Origin: Pelagibacteraceae bacterium AG-414-E02
GTDB lineage: Bacteria; Pseudomonadota; Alphaproteobacteria; Pelagibacterales; Pelagibacteraceae
Length of the DNA stretch: 64,000 bases
Assembly: GCA_003214615.1 (NCBI GenBank)
Contig: QCLK01000001.1
Coordinates: forward strand, 248,001-312,000
Direction of reading: 5' to 3'
In this document: in pieces, positions 26,087-35,691 of the stretch
How the letters are laid out: every line of letters begins with the position of its first letter
How positions within the stretch are numbered: position 1 is the first letter of the stretch
Notes under the pieces: model-generated
The model's input: the letters and a program-made list of their open reading frames with translations, nothing else
Databases searched by the model: none
What the model was told of the DNA's origin: nothing
Position numbers and translations under genes: made by a program

Positions 26087-27235
26087 TTAAACTAATACAC
26101 ACTTGTTGCATGGCGAAAGATTTTTTCTAAGTTTTGATTCATGCAGTTTCCGTAAATTATTATATTCATTCGATTGCCATAATTTTGAAATATTTGTGTT
26201 TTTAATATCCCCTACTGACAGTTCAGATTTATAATCAATATCACATGGATTTACTTTACCATCCCACCAAACAAACATACGTCTCCATAGATCTGAACAT
26301 GGCGTTTGTATCTTTGAATAACCTGACTCATAAACATTTTCCCAAGGCAAATATTCAACAAAAGCTACTTGGTCAACCATATCGCCCCAATATTTTTCCA
26401 TATTTTCAAGATTTTGTTGATCGTTCACTTTAACACCTGAAACGCGTGTAATGATTTTTGAATCAGAATAATTCTTTTTTTTAATTTTTTGAAAATTTTT
26501 TATATTTTTAACAATTTTATCTAATTTTCCATTAACTCTAAGTTTGCTATACAAAGAACTATCTGCAGCATCAGCCGAAAAAACCAGAGTTTTCACTCCA
26601 CTTTTTAAAATTGCATGGGACATTTCTTCGTCTAGCAAAGATGCGTTGGTATTAATTTTTAAATTAAAAAATTTATCTCTAGTATAATCTAACATTTTTA
26701 TAAAATCAGGACATAGTAAAGGTTCTCCTCTCGAAGCTAGGGAAATAAATTCAACGTTCCCTTCTGCTTGATCGATTAAAATTTTAAAAGTATCTAGGCT
26801 CATATGGCCCATATGACCTGATGAACGCTTATTAAATTTATTATCTGTTTGGTAACAAAATACACAACGGTAGTTACAAATCGATGTTGGCTCAATTTGA
26901 AGATATGGGGGAAAATCATCAGATATTCTTAATTGCGGATGAATCTCATATCTATATCGATGCACTAAATATTTAGGCGTCTGATCTAAATTAAGACTTT
27001 GAATCTCTTTTACAACATTTGGGGTTAAGTTAAATTTAGGTCTTTCACTTGTACCAGATGAAAATAAATCTTTTTTTACATAATCTAAAATTTTTAGATC
27101 ATATTGATTTAGTTTCAGTAAGTTTTTTTTATCATTTAAAATTAATTTTAGATTATCTAAAAAATTATTTTCGTTATATTTCTCTTTTAACTTAATGCCA
27201 ACAAAACTATTGTACTTTTTATATAATTGTTTCAT
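26087..27235 (-). CDS. radical SAM/SPASM domain protein
   Basis: The 382-residue protein has the radical SAM cysteines C120, C124 and C127 in CNYRCVFC, with SLASRGEPLL as the glycine-rich SAM motif. The C-terminus NPCDIDYKSELSVGDI and SPCNKC form a SPASM-like auxiliary cluster site. There is no B12 domain. SPASM proteins oxidise or modify peptides and sugars. With an SDR, a cytidylyltransferase and methyltransferases next door, a dehydrogenase acting on a nucleotide sugar is possible, but this is inference. It also differs from the other SPASM gene at 39472 in domain spacing. Confidence 0.85.
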   Translation of the reverse strand: MKQLYKKYNSFVGIKLKEKYNENNFLDNLKLILNDKKNLLKLNQYDLKILDYVKKDLFSSGTSERPKFNLTPNVVKEIQSLNLDQTPKYLVHRYRYEIHPQLRISDDFPPYLQIEPTSICNYRCVFCYQTDNKFNKRSSGHMGHMSLDTFKILIDQAEGNVEFISLASRGEPLLCPDFIKMLDYTRDKFFNLKINTNASLLDEEMSHAILKSGVKTLVFSADAADSSLYSKLRVNGKLDKIVKNIKNFQKIKKKNYSDSKIITRVSGVKVNDQQNLENMEKYWGDMVDQVAFVEYLPWENVYESGYSKIQTPCSDLWRRMFVWWDGKVNPCDIDYKSELSVGDIKNTNISKLWQSNEYNNLRKLHESKLRKNLSPCNKCVLV

Positions 27236-27249
27236 TTTTTGTATTGAAT

Positions 27250-27999
27250 TTAAGATTTAAAAATTTTATATCCATTTTTTTTAAGCCAAAACTCAACCAT
27301 TGGTAATTGCCATTCATAATCAACATCGCACCCACCCCATGAAGGAATAGCTGCTATTTTTTTACCCATCCATTTTTGTGGTAACAGTCCTTCTTTTATG
27401 TTTTCTAGACATTTAGGACGCACAATTGAAACTGACATATCAGCATAATAAACATCTCCTTGAGAATCTCTATCACAATTCAGCGTTCTTGGATTTCCAA
27501 AAGTCTTGAAAGGAACAAACGGCTGTAATAGTTTTTTACTATTAATTTTTCTAGCACGAAGAGGACTCCACATATTATAAACTGATGTTGATACCGCAGA
27601 GTCAAAGCTCTTGTTTTTTCTTAAGATATTAATGCCTCTATCAATTAATTTTCCTGTTACTGTTGGTGCATTAGCCATTAAAAGAATAATAAATTCAATA
27701 TTTTTTGCTTCTAAATTAAGAATTTTTCTAATTTGAAAATACCCATGTTGAAAAACATCTTCGCCCAAAGCTTTTTTGTTTGCCAGCTTCTTGGGTCTTT
27801 TAATATGGATAGCACCATATTTTTTACTAACTCTTGAAATAACGGGACAATCAGTTGACACAAATATTTTATCTATTTTTTTTGAGTTCCTAGAAGCAAG
27901 CAAAGGATATTCACACAAACGTCTACCTAAAACTTTTTTGATATTTTTGTTTGGAAATCCAGTACTGCCTGCTCTTCCCATCATGAGTGCACAAATCAT
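27250..27999 (-). CDS. CMP-sugar (acylneuraminate-type) cytidylyltransferase
   Basis: This 249-residue protein is of the NeuA family that activates sialic-acid-like sugars with CTP. The N-terminal ICALMMGRAGSTGFPNKN contains the usual arginine, glycine and lysine residues, and KIFVSTDCPVISRVSKKYGA follows. It ends without a phosphatase domain. It overlaps the FkbM gene by 4 bases (ATGA). A second cytidylyltransferase of PseF type lies at 55167-55877, so this one may serve another nonulosonic acid, for example the NeuB product. Confidence 0.82.
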   Translation of the reverse strand: MICALMMGRAGSTGFPNKNIKKVLGRRLCEYPLLASRNSKKIDKIFVSTDCPVISRVSKKYGAIHIKRPKKLANKKALGEDVFQHGYFQIRKILNLEAKNIEFIILLMANAPTVTGKLIDRGINILRKNKSFDSAVSTSVYNMWSPLRARKINSKKLLQPFVPFKTFGNPRTLNCDRDSQGDVYYADMSVSIVRPKCLENIKEGLLPQKWMGKKIAAIPSWGGCDVDYEWQLPMVEFWLKKNGYKIFKS

Positions 28000-28838
28000 T
28001 GTCTACTCCATATTTGGTTATATGTAGATGAAAAATCTGTATTATTAAATAAATTACTACGTTTTTTTTCTTTTAAATTAAATCCTAATTTTTTTAAATA
28101 TTGCTCACAGCTACTTTTTTGTTGCGCAAATTTTTCATTAATTTCTATTAATAATTCTCTAGTATTTAGCAATACTTCTTCTCCACCCTTCAATATTAAA
28201 TATTCTATACCATCAACATCTATTTTTATATAGTCAGGCTGAGGTATTTTTAATAAATTTTTTGCATCATTCATAGATATACCTAATGTTGAAAATTCGA
28301 AAACTTTTTTTAGATCTTTTCCATCATGACCATAGCTTTGGCCAAAAGTTGTTAAAGCTCCACTCCATTCTGTAGAAGAAAAATTTAGTGCGTTTTGTGA
28401 CATAACATCAGTTAAAGGAGTAGGAACTACAATAACTTTTCCAGAAAGTTTATTTAAAAAAATATTTCTCCCTAACCATTCCAAATTAAAAATGGAAGGC
28501 TCAAAAGCATACACTTTGCTGTCCTTATGTTTTGCTGCGTAGCAGCTATAAAGTCCTATATTTGCACCGATATCCCAGAAGATTGTTTTTTTTTCGAATT
28601 GATTTATCCAATCTAAAGTTTCGGGTTCTTTAGTAGCAAATGTGTCGACTCTAAAGTAACTGAGTCTATTAGGTGTGTAAAATTCAAGCTTTAAGTTTTT
28701 ATAGTTAATAACTTTTTTATTTTCTAAGGTGCTTTTATTTAATTCTTCCAATACAAATCTTCCTAGATTAATTTTACTTAAAAAAAGTACTATGAATTTT
28801 GAAATTGTACTAAATATTTTTTTTAAAATTTTTTTCAC
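27996..28838 (-). CDS. FkbM family methyltransferase
   Basis: The 280-residue protein has the FkbM pattern: FWDIGANIGLYSCYAAKHK as motif I, VYAFEPSIFNLEWLGRNI, and the late PDYIKIDVDGIEYLILKGGE. A GTG start at 28838 overlaps the upstream stop by 4 bases (GTGA). FkbM proteins are O-methyltransferases of sugar hydroxyls in surface glycans and natural products. It belongs to a tight run from 29704 to 27250. Confidence 0.88.
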   Translation of the reverse strand: MKKILKKIFSTISKFIVLFLSKINLGRFVLEELNKSTLENKKVINYKNLKLEFYTPNRLSYFRVDTFATKEPETLDWINQFEKKTIFWDIGANIGLYSCYAAKHKDSKVYAFEPSIFNLEWLGRNIFLNKLSGKVIVVPTPLTDVMSQNALNFSSTEWSGALTTFGQSYGHDGKDLKKVFEFSTLGISMNDAKNLLKIPQPDYIKIDVDGIEYLILKGGEEVLLNTRELLIEINEKFAQQKSSCEQYLKKLGFNLKEKKRSNLFNNTDFSSTYNQIWSRQ

Positions 28839-29704
28839 TGTTTTTCTTTTTTTATTTCACTAATCAATCGTGAAAGGCCATCGTAAAAATTTACTGTTGA
28901 TTTAAATACAAACTTTTTTCCTTTAATAGGCTTATAATTATACGGGCTAACAGTATAATGGCCTGTATATTTTTCATTTTGAAATTTTATTTTTTTCGAA
29001 ATTTTAAGCATAGTGCAAAGTTTTTTCAAAAAAACCGATACTTTTATCTTTTTAGCACCTGTCAAAACTATACTTTTATTTTCATATTTTTTTTTTAAAA
29101 TATCCACACAAGCCTCGGCAGAATCAGAAACATTTATATATTCTCTTATAGATTTTCTGTTGCCATAATAATTTACTTTGCCAGTTTTAATTGCACTTTT
29201 AACAATTTTTTTTACTCCATTTGTATCATCCGATCGTTGACCATATAATGATCCAAATCTTAGAATCGTATAATTAAGACCATAATTCTTTTTATATTCA
29301 CTAACGTAGTCTTCGGCAGCTTTTTTACTACTTCGATAAAAGCTACCGTCTGCACTATTTACATAAATAGTACTGGCATGAATAAATCTTTTAATTTTAT
29401 GTTTTCTGCTTAGTTCAAGTGTGCGAACAGTTCCAAGTATATTGGTAATTACACTGTTTACAGGTTCTCTTAAAGCTTGATTCAAATCTCCCAATGCAGC
29501 AAAATGAAATACAACGTCAGCATCTTTAATCACATTTTCAAGAGCCTTTGCATCTAAAATATCACCGATAACAATTTTCTGATCTGACCTAATCCATTTT
29601 GATTTTTTTTTATCAAAAATTGTAACTTTATGCCCCTTTTTACTAAGCGCATCAGCTACGTGCGATCCTAAAAAGCCACTTCCTCCGGTAACCGTAATTT
29701 TCAT
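28835..29704 (-). CDS. NAD-dependent sugar epimerase/dehydratase
   Basis: The 289-residue extended SDR opens ITVTGGSGFLGSHVADALSKKG. After it come the FHFAALGDLNQALREP region and an HASTIYVNSADGSFYRSSK segment, in which the catalytic YRSSK has the tyrosine-lysine spacing. It resembles UDP-sugar 4-epimerases and related enzymes. It precedes the FkbM gene with a 4-base overlap. The product sugar cannot be named. Confidence 0.82.
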   Translation of the reverse strand: MKITVTGGSGFLGSHVADALSKKGHKVTIFDKKKSKWIRSDQKIVIGDILDAKALENVIKDADVVFHFAALGDLNQALREPVNSVITNILGTVRTLELSRKHKIKRFIHASTIYVNSADGSFYRSSKKAAEDYVSEYKKNYGLNYTILRFGSLYGQRSDDTNGVKKIVKSAIKTGKVNYYGNRKSIREYINVSDSAEACVDILKKKYENKSIVLTGAKKIKVSVFLKKLCTMLKISKKIKFQNEKYTGHYTVSPYNYKPIKGKKFVFKSTVNFYDGLSRLISEIKKEKQ

Positions 29705-29718
29705 ATTTAAGATTTTTT

Positions 29719-30903
29719 TTATAATAGTTCTTTAATTATTTCGTCTACTGTTTTATCTGAGCCCCAAGATTTAATATATTCGGTTCTGTACCTATCATAA
29801 CTGTTTTCATCAATTTTAAGTTCTTTTTCTAAATTAAAATCACTCAAACTCTCAATATTAATAGGCTTTTTGTTGAAAAGACTTGCTGTTCGTCTAACTG
29901 CTTCACCAGCATTTAATTTTGGATTTTTAATTTTCATATGAATATGATTATAAATAAAAATCATAGGTTTTTTAAAAAGGACAGCAAAGTTTATTGCCGT
30001 TGTTGATTGACAAATTACAAAGGAGCAATTTTTAACGAGCTGCGGTGTTTTATTTTTTATAATTGGATATCCAGAAATTAGGCTGTTCATTTCACCTCCT
30101 GATCTTGGATGTGCACAAAATGTTGTCTTAATTGAATATTTATTTTTTAAAAAATCAAAAAAAATTTTAAGAGATTTGTACCATTTTTCTGGCTCCATAA
30201 CTTCTCCAACTCTTATTTGATCATTGTGAAAGCCAAAATTTTGATCTATCAGAACAGCATCAGATCTATATTTTTCATCATCATTATTTTTGCGCCTATG
30301 TTTTAAGTATAAATCATAATCTCTATGGTGTGATTGTATTATTTTTGTACTCCTTCCTATAAGTTTTTTTTTTAAAGAAATAGTATTATCTGCTGCTTTA
30401 TTATCTTTAAAATAAATTGGTATATATGAAATTCCAAATAATCTTGGTGAAAAAGTTCTTAATAACATATTTTGAAAATACTCCAATGCGTCTGCGGGAC
30501 TTTTATTAAAAAAAGTTTTAATTCTTTTTAAAAAGCTTCTTTTTGCCCATACAGGACTTGAATATAAAGGCCCGCTGTGTAAAAAATATTTAATCTTATG
30601 TTTGGTAAGCAGTCTAAATATTAAAAGTGTATTTATATTTATATTAATATAAACCGCAAACAAACTTGTGTTTTTTAAATTATTAAATGCAATTTTTATA
30701 TCATGAGCATTTTTAAATTTTTTTATATAATCACCTTTAGCCTCATCTACGGGTTTAACCAATCTATCAAAATTTTTATTACAAAACTCTGTTATATCCC
30801 AGACCTCAACATCAATTTTATTGTCAAGAAAAAATTGAATTCCAAATCTATCAAAATCCCTTTCGATAAAAAAGTTTTCAAATATAAAAATTAACTTTTT
30901 CAC
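29719..30903 (-). CDS. putative surface-glycan GT-B type protein, unassigned
   Basis: The 394-residue protein starts at a GTG (30903). It has FCAHPRSGGEMNSLISG and SFVICQSTTAINFAVLFKKP in its last third, the same kind of histidine-proline and serine-threonine loop as the proteins at 23004 and 52594. This points to a GT-B or polysaccharide-polymerising transferase, though I cannot assign a family. The N-terminal VEVWDITEFCN could be the first strand of the acceptor domain. It lies 15 bases from the epimerase gene and 25 from the transketolase gene. Confidence 0.55.
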   Translation of the reverse strand: MKKLIFIFENFFIERDFDRFGIQFFLDNKIDVEVWDITEFCNKNFDRLVKPVDEAKGDYIKKFKNAHDIKIAFNNLKNTSLFAVYINININTLLIFRLLTKHKIKYFLHSGPLYSSPVWAKRSFLKRIKTFFNKSPADALEYFQNMLLRTFSPRLFGISYIPIYFKDNKAADNTISLKKKLIGRSTKIIQSHHRDYDLYLKHRRKNNDDEKYRSDAVLIDQNFGFHNDQIRVGEVMEPEKWYKSLKIFFDFLKNKYSIKTTFCAHPRSGGEMNSLISGYPIIKNKTPQLVKNCSFVICQSTTAINFAVLFKKPMIFIYNHIHMKIKNPKLNAGEAVRRTASLFNKKPINIESLSDFNLEKELKIDENSYDRYRTEYIKSWGSDKTVDEIIKELL

Positions 30904-30928
30904 TATTTTTAGATTTATAACGTTTAAA

Positions 30929-31897
30929 CTAAATTGCTAGGTTCTTAGTAATAGTTGTTGCTATTCCTTCAGAATTTAAATTATATTTGTTAAGCAAATC
31001 CAAATACTCTCCTCCTTGAAAATATTTGTCTGGAAGTGAAATTGACAATTGTTTGCTTTTATTTATTAATTGACTATTGGCCTCTGATATAGCACTTGCT
31101 AAGCCTCCGATGACCGAGTGTTCTTCAACAGTTACAATTAATTTTCGGTTTTCAGAATTTTTATTAACAAAGTTAATGTCTAAAGGCTTAATTGTGTGAA
31201 CGTTAATCACGCTGGCTTTTATATTTTGTTTACTCAAAATTTTAGATGCATCGACAGCGCGTGATACCATTGAGCCAGTAGCAAAAATTGTTATATCATT
31301 TCCTTCTTCTAGTTTAATTGGCTTGCCTATTTCAAATTTATAATCATCATTATATACAATTGGATTATTAGCGACTCCAGTAAGTCTAATATAAATTGGT
31401 CCCTTATGTTTTGCGGCCGCAAAAACAGATTTAGCAACTTCTCCGCAATCTGCTGGTGATATTACGGTCATACCTGGTATCGAACGCATTAAAGACAAAT
31501 CTTCAATAGCACAATGAGTAAATCCTAAGGTTCCCAAAGCAACACCACTAGCTATCCCAACCATAGTAACTTTTTTTTTCATGTAACCCAAATTTACTTT
31601 TATTTGTTCAAAACATCGCATTGTTTGGAAAGGTGCAAAAGTTGTCGTAAACACATTGTGGCCTCCTGACGATAATCCAGTAGCAACACCAATAAGATTT
31701 TGTTCTGCTATTCCTACATCAAGATATTTATCAGGATATTTTAATTTAAAACGATCTAAACCAGCAGAGGTAGATACATCTGATGTAAGTACCATCAGGT
31801 TATCAATTTCTTTTGCCAAATCTAAGCATACCATTCCAAAAGTTGCTCTTGAGCCGATCGTTGAAAATAATTTTATCTTTGATTTATCAAGTTTCAT
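30929..31897 (-). CDS. transketolase-like C-terminal subunit
   Basis: The 322-residue protein has the pyrimidine-binding and C-terminal domains of transketolase: RFKLKYPDKYLDVGIAEQNLIGVATGLS, which contains the conserved glutamate, TFAPFQTMRCFEQIK, IAIE-like CAIEDLSLMRSIPGM, and IYIRLT. It matches the second half of the enzyme, with a separate first half encoded by the next gene. The pair overlaps by 4 bases (ATGA). Split transketolases in surface islands are thought to make unusual sugars by C2-unit transfer. Confidence 0.9.
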   Translation of the reverse strand: MKLDKSKIKLFSTIGSRATFGMVCLDLAKEIDNLMVLTSDVSTSAGLDRFKLKYPDKYLDVGIAEQNLIGVATGLSSGGHNVFTTTFAPFQTMRCFEQIKVNLGYMKKKVTMVGIASGVALGTLGFTHCAIEDLSLMRSIPGMTVISPADCGEVAKSVFAAAKHKGPIYIRLTGVANNPIVYNDDYKFEIGKPIKLEEGNDITIFATGSMVSRAVDASKILSKQNIKASVINVHTIKPLDINFVNKNSENRKLIVTVEEHSVIGGLASAISEANSQLINKSKQLSISLPDKYFQGGEYLDLLNKYNLNSEGIATTITKNLAI

Positions 31898-32721
31898 TTT
31901 GATTCAATTTCCTTTAAAGCTTTTTCATATAAAGCTTTGGTCAAAACTGTATGATGAAATTTGTTATTATTTTCTGCGAAAGACAAACCTTTACCTTTAA
32001 TTGTATTTGCTACAATGGCTTTGGGTTTTGAATCAGTTTTTTGTGAAAAAATATCATATAAATCTTTAATATTATGACCATCTATGCTGTGAGCATCCCA
32101 TCCAAAACTACTTATTTTGCTTTTTAAATCTCCTAAACTCATAATATCTTCATTTTTTCCAGTTTGCTGAAGATTATTTTTATCTATTATAATAGTCAAA
32201 TTATCCAAATTGAAATGGGGTGCTGACATCATTCCTTCCCAAATTGATCCCTCGTTACACTCACCGTCTCCGATAATAACGTAAACCTTATTTTCAGATT
32301 TTTTTTTCTTTAATGATATTGCCAGCCCAATTCCAATTGACAACCCCATTCCTAGACTACCTGTAGAAAAATCAATACCATATTTTTCATTTAAAATTGG
32401 ATGTCCTAGTAAAAAACTATCGGTTTTTTCAAAACTTTTTAAATCATCCCTTGAAAAAAAACCTAACTCAGCAAGAACCGCATAATAAACCAAACATGCA
32501 TGACCCTTGCTTAAAATGAAGTAATCCCTATCTTTTTTTGAGAAATTTTCTGGGTTAATTTTAATAAATTCCGTAAATAAAGTTGAAACAATATCAATAC
32601 AAGATAGCGCTCCACCAATATGTGCACTACTTGCTCCAGCATAATATGCAGTGTCAACGACGTTTTTCAATAACTTCTTTTTTAAGCTTTTAATATTATT
32701 AATTTTTGTATCGGTGCTCAT
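31894..32721 (-). CDS. transketolase-like N-terminal (thiamine-binding) subunit
   Basis: The 275-residue protein carries the thiamine diphosphate motif GDGECNEGSIWEGMMSAPHF, with NNLQQTGKN and the earlier HIGGALSCIDIVSTLF and SKGHACLVYYAVLAELG. It is the first half of transketolase; the second half follows with a 4-base overlap, so the two should form one enzyme. About 90 bases upstream, no promoter is obvious to me. Confidence 0.92.
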   Translation of the reverse strand: MSTDTKINNIKSLKKKLLKNVVDTAYYAGASSAHIGGALSCIDIVSTLFTEFIKINPENFSKKDRDYFILSKGHACLVYYAVLAELGFFSRDDLKSFEKTDSFLLGHPILNEKYGIDFSTGSLGMGLSIGIGLAISLKKKKSENKVYVIIGDGECNEGSIWEGMMSAPHFNLDNLTIIIDKNNLQQTGKNEDIMSLGDLKSKISSFGWDAHSIDGHNIKDLYDIFSQKTDSKPKAIVANTIKGKGLSFAENNNKFHHTVLTKALYEKALKEIESK

Positions 32722-32812
32722 AATTTAAGATTTAAAAAGTTAAGAACTTTTTTGAAATTATAACTTAAATTTATACTAGAATTAAACTTTACAAATAAAA
32801 TAGATGTATGAA

Positions 32813-34768
32813 CTAAGGTCCACCTGTAAGCATGCTTAATGTTCTGTCTTCATCACTTCTATTAAGCTTCATCATTCTCTTTGCTACTATAGTTCTCAAA
32901 GATCTGTCTTTTTGAGTAGTTTTAGATGGGTCTATCTCTTCATTTTTAATTCTGATTTCTGGTTTAGATTTTGCATTTATAGATGCATGAATATTATTGT
33001 GAGCTTCCTTTATAAAATACTTTTGAATTAAAAATTCTAAATACAGCGAATATCTTACAAATGGATCAACTAAAAAACGTGGCAACTTTGCAATTTTTTT
33101 GTTGAAAACAACATGCTGTTTTAAAAAATTTGTTATTTTATACTGATTAGCTGTACGATCTACAGTTGTCTGTGATCCTCCCATTGATCGTACTTCTTTT
33201 TGTTTGTCATATATATGTGGATTCCGGCCTTGAACTTCAAGTTTTCTTAAAAATCTTTTTTTCCATTTCTCATTAACTTTTTTACCCTTCATTAATTTTT
33301 CATATGTTCTAGTTGCTTCTAGCCAAGCTAACATATCCCAAAAAAGCACTTCCGATATTGGTGCGCCATTAAAATTTATGTAATATCTTTTGTATGATCC
33401 AACATTTGAAACTAGTTCAAGATATTTTTCTTCTTCATCAACAGTTTGACCAATTAAACCGAGTTGTTTGCCATATTCATACAATGGTGTTCCAACTAAT
33501 GGGATAGCATAGGACATATCATTGTGCGCAAAAATATAACTTACTGGAACGCCAAATCTTGCTGCAATCTCACCCATTAATTTTCCAGATTCTCTAGCGG
33601 TCTTCATACTCTCACCTGGCATACCAAGCATAAAACCTGTGGTATGAACAAAAAGATCAAGATCAATACATGAAAATAGAGAGTCTTTTATATCCTGCGT
33701 GGTATATTTTTTTTCCATAATATCCAGCATCGTTTGGCTTCCTGACTCAATGCCAAAAGAAGCGCTCGACAAACCTTTCTTTTGAAAGTATCTCAAATCT
33801 TCTTTGCTTAAACTTCCACATCTAACTCCCATTATTGACCAGAGCATATTGTATTTATCCATTATATCCGCAACTGCAAATGCATGTTTTTTATTAGATC
33901 CGAAATTTTCATCTGCAACAAAAATAAATCCCACATTATGATTGTCTCGTAAATCTTTAAGGTAAATTTCAAATTTTTTGAGATCGTAAACACTGTAGCC
34001 CTTGGCTCCTCTTTGACAAAATGTACATTTTGCTACACACCCTTTTGTTAAAAAAATATTAAAAGTCATAGGTTTTCTATCTTTGTCAAAAGCTCTATCA
34101 TCCATTATATGCATTTCGGTTCTATCAACTGGTCTAAAATAATTTTCTATAGCCTTGTCATCACCTTGCAGGCCAGTCTTTAAATAATCTAAAGATGGAA
34201 ATGCCATTTCACAATCTGATAATCTTTTTCCATAACCACTAAATCTTAATTTTTTATCATCATCAATAACAGCAATTCCTTTAACTTCTAATAATTTATC
34301 AATATCTATTTTATTTTTTCCTTTTTCTAAATGCTCTTTCATGAAATTTAAGATGCCTACCCACGCCACTTCTCCATCACCCACTACGCAAACATCAACT
34401 TCGGTTTTTCTCAAAACCGTATTAGCTGCAGCTGTTAAATATCCGCCACATACAATCAAAGCATTTTTATTCGCCTTTTTTATAATTTGGGCAAGTCTTC
34501 TGACCTGCATATATGAGGTTGAAACAACAGCGCTTAAACCTACCACGTCAGCTTTATTTTCTTTAAAATATTTTTCTATTTCTTCATCAGATGGATAAAG
34601 CATATCTACATCATAAAATTTACAAGTAGGAAAACCGTTTTTCTCGGCCCAATTATTTAAATGGGTAATCGCAATTTTAGGCAATATAGGAAGAGGACCT
34701 TCCGATCTCTTTCTACGCATCTGAGTACCTGGTATTTCTACCGGTACGCTACAAAGTACTGTTTCCAT
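32813..34768 (-). CDS. B12-binding-domain radical SAM protein (enzyme B)
   Basis: The 651-residue protein has an N-terminal cobalamin-type domain (about residues 30-145: ADVVGLSAVVSTSYMQVRRL, ALIVCGGYLTAAAN, DVCVVGDGE) and radical SAM cysteines C244, C248 and C251 in GCVAKCTFC. SFGIESGSQTMLDIMEKKY and TTGFMLGMPGESMKTA follow. The C-terminal third is unusual and basic. It has a longer gap between the domains than the other four. Three ATATACAA copies sit just upstream of its ATG. The substrate is unknown. It lies between the AAC(3)-like gene and the split transketolase. Confidence 0.85.
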   Translation of the reverse strand: METVLCSVPVEIPGTQMRRKRSEGPLPILPKIAITHLNNWAEKNGFPTCKFYDVDMLYPSDEEIEKYFKENKADVVGLSAVVSTSYMQVRRLAQIIKKANKNALIVCGGYLTAAANTVLRKTEVDVCVVGDGEVAWVGILNFMKEHLEKGKNKIDIDKLLEVKGIAVIDDDKKLRFSGYGKRLSDCEMAFPSLDYLKTGLQGDDKAIENYFRPVDRTEMHIMDDRAFDKDRKPMTFNIFLTKGCVAKCTFCQRGAKGYSVYDLKKFEIYLKDLRDNHNVGFIFVADENFGSNKKHAFAVADIMDKYNMLWSIMGVRCGSLSKEDLRYFQKKGLSSASFGIESGSQTMLDIMEKKYTTQDIKDSLFSCIDLDLFVHTTGFMLGMPGESMKTARESGKLMGEIAARFGVPVSYIFAHNDMSYAIPLVGTPLYEYGKQLGLIGQTVDEEEKYLELVSNVGSYKRYYINFNGAPISEVLFWDMLAWLEATRTYEKLMKGKKVNEKWKKRFLRKLEVQGRNPHIYDKQKEVRSMGGSQTTVDRTANQYKITNFLKQHVVFNKKIAKLPRFLVDPFVRYSLYLEFLIQKYFIKEAHNNIHASINAKSKPEIRIKNEEIDPSKTTQKDRSLRTIVAKRMMKLNRSDEDRTLSMLTGGP

Positions 34769-34776
34769 AAATAGCT

Positions 34777-34807
34777 ATATACAAAATAATATACAATTAA
34801 TATACAA
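34777..34807. repeat. three ATATACAA direct repeats before enzyme B
   Basis: ATATACAA occurs three times exactly at 34777-34784, 34789-34796 and 34800-34807, spaced 12 and 11 bases apart, close to one helical turn. It ends 9 bases before the ATG of the gene at 32813-34768 (minus strand, read as TTGTATAT). It could be an operator, but in such an AT-rich genome chance is a real possibility. Confidence 0.5.
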
Positions 34808-34854
34808 CAATAAATTCTTTTTTAAAGGCATCATTTATCAACATTTACCCCTTC

Positions 34855-35658
34855 TTAAATCAAAGGAATGGAGTTTTTTTTAAATTTAGGTTTGTTTTTT
34901 AAAAGATAGTAAAAATTTTTTTGTAATTTTGTTTTTAAAAAAGCAAAAAGCTTTTCAATAGATAATATTCTAACATACTCGTTTCCTAATCTAACTTTCT
35001 TTACCAAACCTGCTTTTTCAAGCTTTTTTTGCATATCCTTTGGTCTTAGATGTAAGACATTGCAATTTAAATATCTTACCGGGTTACAAACTGGCAGATT
35101 CACCTTTTTTCCTTTGCTATATATAGGCGTTTCAAAAAACTTATTATAAATATATGGGACTCCGACTAGAGATTCGACGTAGCGAACATACGTCACATCT
35201 CCAACTCCAATTAATAAAATTTTTCCTTTTAACTTAGTTAGTCTATCAAAAGGAGAATCTGGACCGTAACCAATAGCCGAATTCCCGCCGCAAATATATT
35301 TCGCTTTTCTTCCAATAGCTGCGACGGATGTTAAAGGATTTAAGCTTCTAACAACATTTTTTTGTTTGCAAAAAAAATTTGGAAATAAACCTAGGTCTTT
35401 CGAAACTGGAGATTTGTATACATTGAAAGGAGTTCTTTTCCTTGAATATTCATAATAAAAAGCTGGGACAACTATGGTTCCATTATGTCCGACCAATTTT
35501 TTAATTATATCTAGATAAGTTTGTAATTGTTGTCTTAAATTACCTTTAATTCTTCCTATTTTTGAAACATCTGATTGAACAAATAAAATATCATTTTTTT
35601 TAACTCCGCACTTTTTTAACGCGTTGATAATTTCTTTCTTATCTATGTAAGCGGACAT
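34855..35658 (-). CDS. AAC(3)-family N-acetyltransferase
   Basis: The 267-residue protein resembles the aminoglycoside 3-N-acetyltransferase family: VKKNDILFVQSDVSKIGRI, VVPAFYYEYSRKRTPFN, and the SAIGYGPDSPFDRLTKL and KILLIGVGDVTYVRYVE segments. Within a polysaccharide island such proteins most likely acetylate an amino sugar of the glycan, and the name of the family should not be read as antibiotic resistance. The next gene upstream, 33 bases away, is the permuted radical SAM gene. Confidence 0.82.
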   Translation of the reverse strand: MSAYIDKKEIINALKKCGVKKNDILFVQSDVSKIGRIKGNLRQQLQTYLDIIKKLVGHNGTIVVPAFYYEYSRKRTPFNVYKSPVSKDLGLFPNFFCKQKNVVRSLNPLTSVAAIGRKAKYICGGNSAIGYGPDSPFDRLTKLKGKILLIGVGDVTYVRYVESLVGVPYIYNKFFETPIYSKGKKVNLPVCNPVRYLNCNVLHLRPKDMQKKLEKAGLVKKVRLGNEYVRILSIEKLFAFLKTKLQKNFYYLLKNKPKFKKNSIPLI

Positions 35659-35691
35659 ATACGAGATGAATTTTTTAATAATTTATTTAAC

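Noticed and set aside
16047-32720. AAATCTAAAT / AAATCTTAAAT strings at several gene junctions as recombination sites
   Set aside because: Several are simply the end codons Lys-Ile-stop, and such strings are expected in an AT-rich genome; no regular arrangement is seen.
34855-35658. AAC(3)-like gene as an antibiotic resistance gene
   Set aside because: It lies in a surface-glycan island, and the family also acts on amino sugars; nothing else suggests resistance.
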